NCBI RefSeq assembly: GCF_030247185.1
Contig: NC_080571.1
Coordinates: 146,553,964 to 146,617,963, forward strand
From: Malaya genurostris
Taxonomy: Eukaryota; Arthropoda; Insecta; Diptera; Culicidae
Reading direction: 5' to 3'
DNA: 64,000 bases
The translations under genes and the position numbers were made by a program. The notes under the pieces were generated by a model. The model made no database searches. It was not told the DNA's origin and saw only the letters and a program-made list of their open reading frames with translations. Numbering within the stretch: the first letter of the stretch is position 1; each line of letters begins with the position of its first letter. Positions 48,091 to 58,514 of this stretch are shown here, in pieces.

Positions 48091-49397
48091 TGCACGATGT
48101 CACCAATTATAGAGGAATTTCTATCCTAAGCTGTTTACCAAAAGTATTCGAACGCATGGTGTTGGATGTTCTTTACCCATCAGTAAATCAAATTATCTCC
48201 ACTGATCAGCATGGATTTGTCAAAAAGCGGTCTACTACCACCAATTTAATGAGCTACGTTTCTTTACTGATAGACAAACTTGAAAAACGACAACAAATCG
48301 ATGCGGTGTATATTGATTTTTCAAAAGCATTCGACTTTGTTCCTCATCAGTTCGCTGTGGAAAAATTGAGGCGTAGTGGATTCCCTGTTTGGTTAAACAA
48401 TTGGATTCTATCATATCTTACGGATCGTAATGCTTCCGTACGAATCGGATCTGTACTCTCGGATTCATTTCACGTTACTTCGGGTGTACCGCAAGGGAGC
48501 CATCTCGGACCACTTCTTTTCGTGTTATTCGTGAACGATCTTTACAGTGAATTGTCATCATTTAAAGTAACGTATGCTGACGACCTCAAAATTTATCGCA
48601 TCATTACAAGCCTTGTGGATTGCTGTGCTCTACAAATGGATATTGACCGAATCCTTGATTGGTGTGACAGAAACGGCATGACAGTAAACGTTAAGAAATG
48701 TAATGTGATCATTTTCTCACGGGCACAGTCTCCAATTATTTTCGAATACTCCATGATGATGGCTTCAGTTGAACGAGTTTCGTCTATTAAAGACTTGGGC
48801 ATTATTCTCGATTGCAAGCTTCGTTTCATCGAACAGTTTTCATTCGTTACTGCGAAGGCCTATGCAGTTTTGGGACTAATCAAACGAAACACTCAAAACT
48901 TCAACGACGTGTACTGCCTCAAGACAGTTTACATCGCACTAGTACGCAGTATTCTGGAGTATGGAGTTACAATTTGGGCTCCGTATCACGGTGTTCACAT
49001 CGATCGGATCGAAAGGGTGCAGAAGTGCTTCGTCCGATTCGCACTCCGAAGACTACCTTGGATAAATCGTCCTCAACTACCTCGTTACGAGAATCTCTGT
49101 GCTCTCATCAACCTACCTACTTTACAAAACAGACGAATACTCCTTCAACAACTCTTCGTGTTCGACCTACTGAATGACAACATTGATTGCCCCATACTAC
49201 TGGAAAGAATTAATTTTAACGTTCCGGGAAGATTATTGCGAAGAACGGATTTTCTTCGTCGCTCACTTCATCGCACACAGTATGGCCAAAACAACCCAAT
49301 GGATGTCTGTTGTCATCGTTTCAATACCGTGTATCATTTATTTGATTTTAATATGAGCAAAGACACATTCAAATCGAAAATAATATTTTTAAGTTAA
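47979..49397 (+). CDS. CR1-like reverse transcriptase, long open frame (472 codons; about 28 leading codons out of frame)
   Basis: From about codon 29 the frame reads VERIVPVHKTGNVHDVTNYR, DQHGFVKKRSTTTNLMSYVS and YIDFSKAFDFVPHQFAVEKL. The GVPQGSHLGPLLFVLFVNDL motif and the catalytic VTYADDLKIYR follow. The thumb reads NVKKCNVIIFSRAQ, SIKDLGIILDCKLRF, LVRSILEYGVTIWAPYHGV and RIERVQKCFVRFALRRLPW, ending NMSKDTFKSKIIFLS. All RT blocks from the fingers to the C-terminus are uninterrupted, so this copy is young. The first codons before the 48070 frameshift are an out-of-frame reading of the upstream segment, so the ATG is not the real start. Confidence 0.85.
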   Translation: MFFCFGFTCISAFQPLACRALFSSEVERIVPVHKTGNVHDVTNYRGISILSCLPKVFERMVLDVLYPSVNQIISTDQHGFVKKRSTTTNLMSYVSLLIDKLEKRQQIDAVYIDFSKAFDFVPHQFAVEKLRRSGFPVWLNNWILSYLTDRNASVRIGSVLSDSFHVTSGVPQGSHLGPLLFVLFVNDLYSELSSFKVTYADDLKIYRIITSLVDCCALQMDIDRILDWCDRNGMTVNVKKCNVIIFSRAQSPIIFEYSMMMASVERVSSIKDLGIILDCKLRFIEQFSFVTAKAYAVLGLIKRNTQNFNDVYCLKTVYIALVRSILEYGVTIWAPYHGVHIDRIERVQKCFVRFALRRLPWINRPQLPRYENLCALINLPTLQNRRILLQQLFVFDLLNDNIDCPILLERINFNVPGRLLRRTDFLRRSLHRTQYGQNNPMDVCCHRFNTVYHLFDFNMSKDTFKSKIIFLS

Positions 49398-49484
49398 CAT
49401 AAGTGTGTAGCAATAGAGTAAAAGTCTGTGCGATAGGTCACCTCTAGTCGAAGACAATAAAGTAATAAAGAAAGACACAAAAGC

Positions 49485-49870
49485 CCATCACCTTGCCATA
49501 GCCCTTTGCGAGTTTCGAAGGGAGTCGAGTTTATCCGCGTTACTCGAACAACGCACATCACTCGATCCATCGTAGCCTTGATCAATCGTATCAGTTTGTC
49601 CGGGAATCCGTAGTCGTGGTGTCCTTGCACATATCCGCCTGTGCGCGAACGGTTCACCTTGCACATATCGGCCTCTGCACGAACGGTTCACCTTCTCGTA
49701 GAACTTCCTTGTGTCATTAGCACGGAACAACTGTTCCATCGCTTCGTTATCTCGATCTTCCTGTTGGCGCTTTTTTCTACGGGATACCGAGTTTAGTCTG
49801 TTCCGCGCCTGTCTGTATCGCTCCTCGTTTGCTCTCGTCCGATGTTGCAGCTTGGTGGTCAAGCTGCATT
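49485..49870 (-). pseudogene. RTE linker and RT entry (5' of the CR1 insertion)
   Basis: The minus strand at 49705-49862 reads TTKLQHRTRANEERYRQARN, RRKKRQQEDRDNEAMEQLFR and ANDTRKFYEKVNRS, the basic pre-RT linker. The frame 49490-49620 gives HDYGFPDKLIRLIKATMDRV and FETRKGLWQGDGLLCL, cut by the CR1-like insertion. In between, two 36-bp tandem copies (49622-49695, GCACATATC(C/G)GCCT) replace about 100 RT residues. Dead. Confidence 0.8.
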
Positions 49871-49959
49871 CTTCTCAGCCATTAACTGTTCACATTCGTC
49901 GTCGAACCAGTCGTTCCTTACGTTCGGAGCTGCCGTACCTAGCGTTGCTGATGCAGTGC

Positions 49960-50870
49960 TACCTATGGCAGAACGGATGTTTCTCCAACCATCTTAAAAA
50001 GTAGCTGCATCAAGCTGCTCTTCCGTAGGTAGTGCTGCGCGTATTCTTGGGGTACTCCAGCATCCCGGAACCGCGCGATATAAAACCGCGACGTTCGGTT
50101 TCGACGTTTGGTAGCCACCGTCAAAAGTTTTGAGCAGCAACCAAGTAGGGGTCCGAATCTATATTCGCACTGCGGTAGGTGCAAACATTGTTGATGTCCG
50201 AGATAAAATTTCCATCGATCAAAACGTGGTCGATTTGGTTTTCGTTCTGTTGGTCAGGTGATCTTCAGGTAGCTTTATGGATATCCTTGCGGGGAAAGAA
50301 GGTGGTTCTGACTACCATTCCTCGGATGGCCGCAAAGTTGACACACCGTTGTTATTCGATGCGGCATACAGACTGTTCGGCCCGATTACCGGTCTGTACA
50401 TTGCCTCCCTTCCTACCTGGGCATTCATGTCACCGATGACAATTTTTGCGTCTCTGCGCCAGCAGCCGCCATAGGACGCTTCTTTTCTCGTCATCGGGTC
50501 TCCCTCCATGTGGTCAGTACACGTTAATGATGATGTAATTGAAAAAACGGCCTTTAATTCTCAACTTGCACATCCTAGCGTTGATCGGCTGCCACCCAAT
50601 CACTCGATGACGCATCTTGCTAAGCACTATAAAGCCAGTTCCCAGCTCGTTCGTTGTGCCACAGCTTTGATAGAAGGTAACCGCTCGATGTCCGCTTTTC
50701 CACACCTTCTGTCCCATCCAACAAAGCTTCTGCAGCGAGGTGACGTCGAAGTTGCGAGGATTTAGTTTGTCGTATATTATCCTGTCGCAGCCTGCGAAAC
50801 CTAGCGACTTGCAGTTCCATGTTGCAAGTTTCCAATCGTAGTCCTTATTTCGTCGCGTGGGTCTATGCCG
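49960..50870 (-). pseudogene. RTE APE endonuclease (frameshifted)
   Basis: The minus strand near 50835-50620 reads LATWNCKSLGF-like sequence. A GVGFIVLSKMRHRVIGWQPI-type segment lies at 50514-50717. KIVIGDMNAQVGREAMYRPV (GD-N motif) lies at 50312-50509, and further sequence to about 49970 holds an NQIDHVLIDG-type stretch. Pieces fall in three frames. This domain nicks target DNA in RTE elements. The 5' leader upstream (50870-51321) is noncoding. Confidence 0.75.
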
Positions 50871-51321
50871 ATTGTTCCGAGTTCTCTGCTGAATTATTCG
50901 TAATAAATGTTTTATGGGCGGCTTATTAGGCCTACGCCAACCCCCTAGCTCGCCGGAGGATCATCGTGCTTGCTCTGTTTAACGTCCCAACTAGAACTAG
51001 GACGATCCCGTTGGTGGGGTTACTACCTTGGATTTAGCTGGACGTGATGCAGCATTTCATACTCAGCAGCTGGATACCAGAACAGACGCTGTTTGAAGCC
51101 GCTCCTAACATGGAGTACAGACGCTACGACATCCTGTGAAGAGGACCTCCTTTCCTGTCAGCATACGACCTAGGTCCCACCGGGGTTAATTACCCGATCT
51201 TTTCTATGGTTGCTCGTACCCCAGCCGGCACCGCGGGGAGGTAGTGATAGGAGTTACTGGACAAGAGGCTAAGAGCCACACTGGGGCCTGAATTACGCAT
51301 TGTCCAGTCGTTTACCAACCA

Positions 51322-52210
51322 GGTCCGAATTGCATCCACCGTCGATTTTCCCTTGCAGAAGCCGAACTGCATCGAGGACAGCCCTCTCACACTTTCGGTA
51401 TGCTCGATCAGCCTGTTAGGGATGATCCTCTCCAGATATTTTCCGAGCGTATCCAACAGGTAGATCGGCTGGATCTCCCAGCTGCTGGTACGATGCTGGA
51501 TCTCCCAGTTGCTTACTTGGTTTTGACAGCAGTACTAGTTTTTTCACCTTCCATATATCCTGAAAATTTCTTCCTCCAGACATTTTTGCAACATTAACCT
51601 GAACATATCTTGAAACTCCAGGATCGCTGCCTTGAACACCACGTTGGGGATTCCATCCGGATCGGGAGCATTCTTCACCTTCAATGCTTACGCCACGGCA
51701 ACGAGCTCGTCATGTGGGACCAGTCGGTTTACAATTTCCGCACCGCCCTAGCTGCACGGCGTAGGTGGCCACATAGTCGTATTGTGTTTCGGAAATAAAC
51801 CCTCCACGATACCCTTCAGTGTGTCTGGGCACATTTCGACTGGCGTCATTGAGCGCTTCAGCTTAGCCATTACAATGCGGTAGGCGTTTCCCCAGGTGTT
51901 AACGTCGGCTCTCTGGCATAACTCCTTGTAACAGTTCGCCTTGCTCTGCTTGATAGCTCGCTTGAAGGCAGCTCTAGTTCTACGGAACCTTGTGGTCTTC
52001 TCTGTAGGCCTCAACTCTTGCCCTCTGAACTCGTCTCCTAGCTCGGAGGCAAGTCGCACGGCGGGTACTAAGCGTCGCATTCCACCAGTACGCTGGACGT
52101 TTACCGTTCAATGGTGCAGTCTTCCTCGGCATTGCTGCATCATATGCCGTTGCTAACGATTCTGTCAACCACCCTGGGTCGAAGTTTGCCACAAGTGCCT
52201 CGATAAAACT
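51322..52210 (-). pseudogene. R1 ORF2 between endonuclease and RT, and RT N-terminus
   Basis: The minus strand reads LASELGDEFRGQELRPTEKT and AFKRAIKQSKANCYKELCQR (51748-52080), the R1 linker, then GNAYRIVMAKLKRS. RT entry is at 51334-51456 with LDTLGKYLERIIPNRLIEHT and MQFGFCKGKSTVDAIRT, which continues at 45882 across the RTE insertion. Frameshifts lie near 51480-51740, where short repeats (GCTGGATCTCCCAG(C/T)TG, at about 51468 and 51494) suggest a small duplication. Confidence 0.8.
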
Positions 52211-52835
52211 CTATTTATCGAATTCCTTCGTCTTCCACCCCCGCTCGTAAGTCCTAGTTCTCCGTATGGACGTGAGAGCTCTCTGGCCTATCTTGTAGAG
52301 GATCGCCTGGTGGTCGCTGTGGGAGTACTTCTCACTCATTTTCCAGTCCATGTCTTCCATCAACGATGGACTATAGAATGTAATGTCGATGATGGATTCA
52401 CGACCGTATTTGCGATATGTGCTGACTGTTCCTACGTTGCACACCTTTACATCCAGCTTCGCCAGAGTTTCAAGTAGGCTATATCCTCTTGCATTAGTTT
52501 GCCGGCTGCCCCACTCATCGGCCCAGGCGTTGAAATCACCGTCGATGACTACTGGCCTACGTTCTACCAGCGTGTCGGTGAGTGCATCCAACATCCGATT
52601 GCTCCTCCGTCCATCTTGGAGACGCATAGTAGCTACATACGAAGACACCGTTAACTTTGACGATCGCGAATCCTTCGTAAGAGTTTGCTGCCACTTCCTG
52701 TATAATCTGCCCATAGCTTGTATAGCTGCCATTCCTGCTACATATGCTACCCAATTACATTTCTCAGGAGGAACCCGATACTGCTCAGCAATGATCGCAA
52801 CATCACATTTAGGTTAATTTGCGTTATCTGCATCA
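52211..52835 (-). pseudogene. R1 APE endonuclease
   Basis: The minus strand starts near 52835 with MQITQINLNV and continues to RRPVVIDGDFNAWADEWGSR (GDFN motif), NVGTVSTYRKYGRESIIDIT and KMSEKYSHSDHQAILYKIGQ (SDH motif) down to 52211. The two catalytic motifs are intact; at least two frameshifts fall at 52590-52760. R1 endonuclease nicks its target; many R1-clade members are site-specific. Confidence 0.85.
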
Positions 52836-53660
52836 TTGTTGGCCTGTCTTCGCCCTTTGTAGGCCGGGCATTTATAGCCTCCAGTCGGATGGCTATTTCC
52901 TTCCTCTGGTTTGCACAGCATGCATTTGGGTTGCTTCGTGCAGTCTCGAGCAACATGTCCGTTTTTGCCTCAATTCCAGCACCGTTTGGACCTATCTGGA
53001 CCCTTGCAGCCAACCAAACTCCATGCATTTGAAACACCTCTCCATTTTCTTAGTGACTCGGGGAGCCAGTCGCAGCTAGCATACCGCTCATCCGACCTTG
53101 ATCTTGCCGGTTACCGCCAGCTTGTTGATCGCATCTACTGGTAGTTGGATTGCCGCCATCTGGGTACCCGCAATCGATCTCCTGATTCGGATTGTCACCG
53201 GTACTTCTAAGTTACACTGCTCAGTCAATGCGTCAATCAACTTTTCCTCAGTGGTGACCTCGTCCAAATCCTTGACCTCTACCACTGCCTCCTGTGAAAG
53301 AGCTCTCACGGTTGCCTCGCTACCCAAGCTCTCGGTACTCTGAGCTCGAACAGCATCTCTTCTGACCTCGAACAGCATCTCTCCTTTTTTTGTGCGCCTG
53401 GCCTTTACCACGTTTTCACCCAACTCTTTTAGCTCCGGGTCCTCGTTCTCTTTCCTGAGGAGCGCTGCGTACGTCGCCTTGTCGTTTGCCTCGACGATTA
53501 GTGCATCCCCACTTATTCCTCTGCCTAGAGGGCCGGTCCTTTTCTTTATTCTTCTGTTCCTTCCTCTTGTCTTAATTTTTTTCTTCCTACTTTTCTTCCT
53601 TTTCCTTTCGCTTCTTTCTCTTCGCCTGCTGGCTATCCACAGTACGCCATCCATCATCAC
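52836..53660 (-). pseudogene. R1 ORF1 (gag-like) with damaged zinc knuckles
   Basis: The minus strand at 53088-53660 reads DALIVEANDKATYAALLRKE, VVKARRTKKGEMLFEVRRDA and VVEVKDLDEVTTEEKLIDAL, a conserved R1 gag core preceded by a Lys/Arg-rich stretch (RRRERSERKRKKSRKKK). Then RVTKKMERCFKCMEFGW begins the first knuckle (His replaced by Trp). After a frameshift, KRCWN-stop-GKNGHVARDC is the second, with TGA where Cys is expected (about 52985). CMLCKPEEGNSHPTGGYKCP forms the third. Binds element RNA when intact. Confidence 0.85.
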
Positions 53661-54719
53661 TCCGATTGCTGGCGCGCTCCCGTTCGCTTCTTTGTTTCTT
53701 CGGGACTTTGCTGCAAGAGCGTGTTTAGTCGCTGATAATTCGCTCTCCGAATCTTCAGCAGCAAGTCCTTGATGTCGTTATGCACGTTGTGCTTTTTGTC
53801 GACGAACTCGTGTAGCTCATCCGTCAAGTTCTTAGTCGCAACTATCTTCGGTTATTGTTGAAGTACGCTTCATCCGCTAGTCGTCGGCAGCTGCTGTTGC
53901 ACTTCTTCACGCTGCTGTCCCACCGCACTTTGTTGTGAAGCCGCTTCTTGTTGCTGTTTGGCTCCTTCTGTTTGATGAGACGGAGACCTCAGCAATCGTC
54001 CTCTGGCGAACGGATTCGCCACTTTCCCGCTGTTACTTCCTTTTTCTTATTACATGTTATTGGGTTCCCCCTCGGGCCGCTATCCCCACCCGCTGTACGT
54101 AGTCGCTTTCGTGATTTCTTGGTTGTCTATGGAACAGGGAGGCCAAGCGAGGATTGAACACATATCTTCATGGGGTTCGTGTCTAGAGCCAGATCAGCGT
54201 AAGTCGGGAATATAACATCCGAGCCTAGTACCCATCAAAACTGACCGACAGATGAAGAACGTTTCCGGAAGCCTTCCATGGTTTTACCGGGACGAAGACA
54301 GACGCACCATTAGCCAACTCGCCGTTTCAAGTAGGTGTCACCCATCTTTACTCAGGAAGCAGAATGGCACGAATGTCGGCCCATCGTCGCCATCCGATTC
54401 GTATTCCGTAGTCCGTTGACATTTGCGTTGACCAGTATGCCATAATCAGGATGTTACTGGTATCGATCCTGTTGTGCCGGTTGGCACTTCGGGAGGTTGG
54501 GCTGAGGCACTTTGGAAGCGGTACCAGGTAGCTTGTACGGAGTTGCTTGCAGACGTGTGGCTTTTTTTAAAAATCCAACAGAGCCCACTGTTGAACCCCC
54601 ACCACATCCTAGGCATCCACCGCTTGAGCTGTCTGAAAAGAAAAAGCTGGGACCAGTCGGTGTTGAACAGCCGTTCGCACCGCACGCGAATAGCTCTTGG
54701 TTCCAGGATTTTTTTTCTG
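53661..54719 (-). other. R1 ORF1 N-terminal region and 5'UTR; no separate gene
   Basis: 53640-53760 on the minus strand still reads as a gag-like N-terminus (PKKQRSERERASNRSDDGWR). Beyond that I see GC-moderate noncoding sequence to about 54700, presumably the R1 5'UTR. It meets the 5' end of a plus-strand Jockey element head to head near 54720. The exact boundary is not visible. Confidence 0.4.
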
Positions 54720-54744
54720 GCTACCTAGAGTTTCATTCAAGGCT

Positions 54745-54967
54745 TCAGTCTTTCTCAAGGCTACCTGAATCACTAACAGTCTTTTTAAAGACTTACAATT
54801 AGTCAGCCTTTCTCAAGGCTATACAAAAAGTGATATTATATTATAAACAATCTTTTTCAAGACTAAGAAATTAATTAGCCTTTCTTAAGGCTAGCTATTC
54901 AAAGAATTATTCTTCGAACTGATCAGTCTTTATTAAGACTACCAAAAAATCAGTCCTTATCACGACT
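54745..54967 (+). promoter_or_regulatory. Array of short hairpins in the Jockey 5'UTR
   Basis: About seven short inverted repeats of the form AGYCTTT-N2-AAAGRCT occur at roughly 30-50-bp spacing: 54748-54761, AGTCTTTTTAAAGACT 54778-54793, AGCCTTTCTCAAGGCT 54805-54820, ~54850-54863, TAGCCTTTCTTAAGGCTA 54877-54894, AGTCTTTATTAAGACT 54925-54940, 54952-54967. Stem bases change in compensating pairs (GTC/GAC versus GCC/GGC). They precede the ORF1 ATG at 55042. Confidence 0.85.
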
Positions 54968-55041
54968 TTTGCAAACTAGGAATTTAATCGAAAACTAATT
55001 TAGCCTAGTTAATTTAAATTCAAATTTCATTCATTTCAAAA

Positions 55042-55990
55042 ATGCCTGCGTCCAACCGGAAAGGCAACAAGCCTAAGGCTAAAAATAATTCAATACGGAA
55101 TAAATCACAACCAGTTATTCAGCATTTTTCTAATAACATTCACGATCTTATAGAAACAGAATGTAAAAATAAAATACAACGGACGGATTTCTCTTCCGTT
55201 GATTCTATGTCGTCTAACAATATTTACGAGATTCTTCCTGAATACGATTGTAGCGACATAGAAGAAAATTCTTCTTAAATTCCCAAAATGGACGCTTGTC
55301 GTTCTGGGAAGGAACAACAATCTATGCCACCAGTGACGGTGATGATTTCCGACTTCAAAGCATTCCGAACTGAGCTTTCTACTTTTGTCCCGGAAGTAAA
55401 AGTCTCATTTCAAATCGGACGAAGAGAAGAATGTCGAGTCTTTGTTGATAGATTGGAAAATTACGAACGTCTTATCCGATATTTGTCCTAGAAACTTCAT
55501 AAATTTCATTCATATGATACAAAATCAGACAGACCCTTTAAGGCTGTCTTGAAAGGATTATGAAATGATCAAAGTACTGACAAAATTAAAAATGAACTAA
55601 AAGAATTGCTTGGTTTTGCCCCTTCCCAAGTAATACTTATGAAAAAAGAGCGAATGGTACTTCTAAACCACGTTCTGGAATGTCCCATGAACTTTACCTA
55701 AAACACTTCAATCGAAGTGACGTAAATAATTTGAAAACTTTAAAAAAAGTACGTTTCATTTCCCACTTCAAAATTCATTGGGAACACTATAAACGGCAGA
55801 ATCGTATTGCGGACTTAACGCAATGTCGTCGTTGCCAAGGATTCGACCATGGAACCAAACATTGTCACATGGATATACGGTGCTTGAATTGTGGCAAATC
55901 GCATTCGAAAGACGTTTGTCCAATGAATGAACCACTGATAAATGTTCATGTTCAAATTGCAATGGAAATCATAAATCCAATTATTTGAAA
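55042..55990 (+). pseudogene. Jockey ORF1 (gag-like) with zinc knuckles, frameshifted
   Basis: It starts at ATG 55042 after AATTTCATTCATTTCAAAA. The first frame reads MPASNRKGNKPKAKNNSIRN to a stop at 55278. A second piece is at 55288-55491 (VTVMISDFKAFRTELSTFVP, RVFVDRLENYERLIRYL). The third is at 55680-55988 (VRFISHFKIHWEHYKRQNRI, then knuckles CRRCQGFDHGTKHC and CLNCGKSHSKDVCP). The two intact CCHC knuckles are standard for Jockey ORF1, which coats element RNA. A residual Ser/Asn-rich tail reaches about 56560 (including 56016-56318). Confidence 0.82.
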
Positions 55991-56584
55991 TGTCCTGTCA
56001 GGGTTAACATTTTAAATGCTCGTCCGCTTAGACAACAAGTCAAATCAACGACTTCAAATTTACAGAACATACCTGAAAATCAAAAAAACCGTTACAAATG
56101 CCACGAATAATTCTTCTAAGGCACTTCTTTCTTCGAATTTAAAACAAAAAACAGATACGCCTGCCAATTCGTCTTCTAACGAAAACAATTTATTGATAGG
56201 TAGATCGACCTCGTCATCATCTTCTTCTAATGTCAGTTACGCTAGTGTAACATGTAGAAATCTACCACTTAATTCTTCTAATGTAAATAATCAAAGCACA
56301 GGAACGCGTCGCAGGTAGAACGCTAATAGGTAGATCGGCCAAATCATCTTCTTCTAATGGCAGTCTACCAACAAATACCCCTTCAATGATATTCTCTTCT
56401 TTAAATGAAGTCGATTTAGGCGATATAACTGAAAATAAAATGATCTACCTACAAGATCAACTTTTTCAGATGAATTCGACTTCATCACTTTTTGAAGCAT
56501 TTCAAATCGGATGGCAATTTGCAAATAATATTATAATGAATTTAAAGTTTAACACTGATGTTAAATAATTATTTGAATATTTTA

Positions 56585-57336
56585 AATAGGAATGCTCGAT
56601 CTCTCAAATCGACTGAAGATCAATTTTAAAATTTTCTCAAAGTTCACAAAATTCATATTGCCATTGTGACAGAAATTTTTCTTAAACCAAATTTCAAATT
56701 GAAAAGTAATCCACATTATGAGGTTCATCGATTTGACAGGTTCACTAGAATAGGTGGTGGAGTTGCCATTTTTGTCCAACGGCAAATTAAACATCGAATT
56801 TTACCTTCTTTCAATATTAAAGTTATTGAAAGCTTGGGAATTGAAGTTGAACCATTCATTGAATTTATTTCATCGCTGGAGCATATTTGCCATTCCAATG
56901 CACCGGCGAACAATTAAATTTCTTTAAAGGCGATTTGCAAAAACGCACAAGATATCGACCGAAATTTTTCGTAATAGGGGACTTAAATGCTAAACATGTC
57001 CAGTGGAATTGTAGGCAAAATAACAGCAATGGTAAAATACTTCATAATCAACTCTCAGCTGGTTACTTCACATTTCTTCATCCCAGTAATCCGACTTGTT
57101 TCTCTTCCGTGAAAACCCAGTCTACAATTGATCTGGTTCTAACGGATCAAAGTCACATTTGTAGTGAACCGATTACACATGCTGACTTTGACTCAGAACA
57201 TCTTCCTGTAACATACAGACTTTCCAACGAAGCTATAATTAATCCTATTAGTTCTATACTCAACTATCATAGAGCTAATTGGTTGGATTACAGATCTCAC
57301 ATTGAAAATCATGAAACTATTTTGAAACTATTTTAG
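56585..57336 (+). pseudogene. Jockey APE endonuclease, frameshifted
   Basis: NILNRNARSLKSTEDQF (first Asn motif) with a stop, then VHKIHIAIVTEIFLKPNFKL (catalytic Glu in TE), and RIGGGVAIFVQRQIKHRILP at 56666-56917. The frame 56887-57336 reads PKFFVIGDLNAKHVQWNCRQ (GD-N), STIDLVLTD and DFDSEHLPVTYRL (SEH in place of SDH). Frames shift near 56870. This domain would cleave target DNA. Confidence 0.82.
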
Positions 57337-58062
57337 AAAATTCTGCGGACATCGACACAGCAATTGATAATTTGAATCATTACATTATCTAAGCTAGAAA
57401 ACTTTCAGTTCCCAAAGCTCAGACTATATTAAATTCTCCTATCATCGATGACAATCTTCAACTGCTCATTCGGTTGAAGAATGTTCGTCGACGACAATAT
57501 CAACGTTCTCATGATCCTGCTATGAAAAGCATAGTTAAGGATTTACAAAAAGAAATTAAACATAGATTCACTCTTTTGCGAATTTCACTAAAGAAGTTGA
57601 ACAAATTAAACCATATTCTAAACCTTTCTGGAAACTTTCTAAGGTTCTTACGAAACCTCAGAAACCAATTCTATACTCAACTATCATAGAGCTAATTGGT
57701 TGGATTACAGATCTCACATTGAAAATCATGAAACTATTTTGAAACTATTTTAGAAAATTCTGCGGACATCGACACAGCAACTGATAATTTGAATCATTAC
57801 ATTATCTAAGCTAGAAAACTTTCAGTTCCCAAAGCTCAGACTATATTAAATTCTCCTATCATCGATGACAATCTTCAACTGCTCATTCGGTTGAAGTTCT
57901 CATGATCCTGCTATGAAAAGCATAGTTAAGGATTTACAAAAAGAAATTAAACATAGATTCACTCTTTTGCGAATTTCACTAAAGAAGTTGAACAAATTAA
58001 ACCATATTCTAAACCTTTCTGGAAACTTTCTAAGGTTCTTACGAAACCTCAGAAACCAATTC
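57252..58062 (+). repeat. 417-bp internal tandem duplication in Jockey ORF2
   Basis: 57252-57671 is repeated at 57669-58062 (TTCTATACTCAACTATCATA at both starts, AGAAACCAATTC at both ends). The second copy lacks 26 bp (between GGTTGAAG and TTCTCATGATCC). It duplicates the end of the endonuclease and the pre-RT linker. Confidence 0.92.
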
Positions 58063-58514
58063 CTGCTTGCTGCTGCTCAAAAACTTGCTCAGCAGTTCGA
58101 GAAAGTACACAATTTCAATTTGAACGTTGTGAGTCCTATTGAAAATGAAGTCTCACTGAAATATGATCATATTTCAACTCAAGTGCTATTACAAGATGGC
58201 ATTATTGAGACGAATTTTGATGAAATTAAGTCAATTATTAGGAAACTTAAAAATATGAAGGCTCCTGGTAATAATGGGATTTTTAATATTCTTATTAAAA
58301 ATCTTACCGATGTTGCCTTGAGACTCTTGGTTAAAATGTTCAACAAGTGTTTTTCATTAGCTTACTTCCCAAAAAGATGCAAAAACGCTAAAGTAATTCC
58401 TAGTCTCAAAATTGATAAAAACCCAGCAGAAACATCAAGTTATCGACCAATAAGGTTACTTTCTTCTATCAGTAAACTTTTTGAAAAAAACATCTTGTTG
58501 AGAGTGATGTCTCA
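57913..58514 (+). pseudogene. Jockey reverse transcriptase, N-terminal part
   Basis: After the linker, VLLQDGIIETNFDEIKSIIR, KLKNMKAPGNNGIFNILIKN, KMFNKCFSLAYFPKRCKNAK, VIPSLKIDKNPAETSSYRPI and LLSSISKLFEKNILLRVMSH form the fingers of a Jockey RT. Coding then stops at the foreign insertion; about 70-80 residues of palm, including the block with the first catalytic Asp, are absent. Confidence 0.85.

Larger units (their letters stand above)
46638..49472 (+). mobile_element. CR1-like non-LTR retrotransposon inserted in the RTE element
   Basis: A 2835-bp plus-strand insertion flanked by an exact 10-bp duplication AGACACAAAA (46628-46637 and 49473-49482). It is 5'-truncated within the endonuclease. 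It ends GACAATAAAGTAATAAAGAA, a short repeated tail rather than poly(A), as in CR1-like elements. Confidence 0.9.
45883..51321 (-). mobile_element. RTE-clade (JAM-like) retrotransposon, near complete, containing a CR1-like insertion
   Basis: It is flanked by an exact 12-bp target duplication. Without the inner insertion (2835 bp plus one 10-bp target copy) it measures about 2.6 kb. The 3' end on the minus strand is GGAAGAGTAAGAGTAAGTAA. The 5' end is a ~450-bp leader (51321 to about 50870). It lacks part of the RT between the linker and DYGFPDKL, replaced by two 36-bp tandem copies (49622-49695). RTE elements carry one ORF: APE endonuclease then RT. Confidence 0.9.
42272..54700 (-). mobile_element. 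R1-clade non-LTR retrotransposon, near full length, interrupted twice
   Basis: Element parts on the minus strand: 3'UTR with 202-bp repeats (42272-43196), ORF2 C-terminus (43197-43865), RT (45160-45882 and 51334-51460), EN (52211-52830), ORF1/gag (52830-53760) and 5'UTR-like sequence to about 54700. Interruptions are a mariner (43868-45157) and an RTE element (45883-51321). Removing both leaves about 5.7 kb, the usual R1 size. Several stops and frameshifts make it nonfunctional. Confidence 0.85.

Noticed and set aside
53098..53772. Plus-strand ORFs with long hydrophobic runs (for example FFILLFLPLVLIFFFLLFFLFL) suggesting a membrane protein.
   Set aside because: They are the complement of the Lys/Arg-rich R1 ORF1 segment; AAG/AGA codons read backwards give Leu/Phe/Ser runs.
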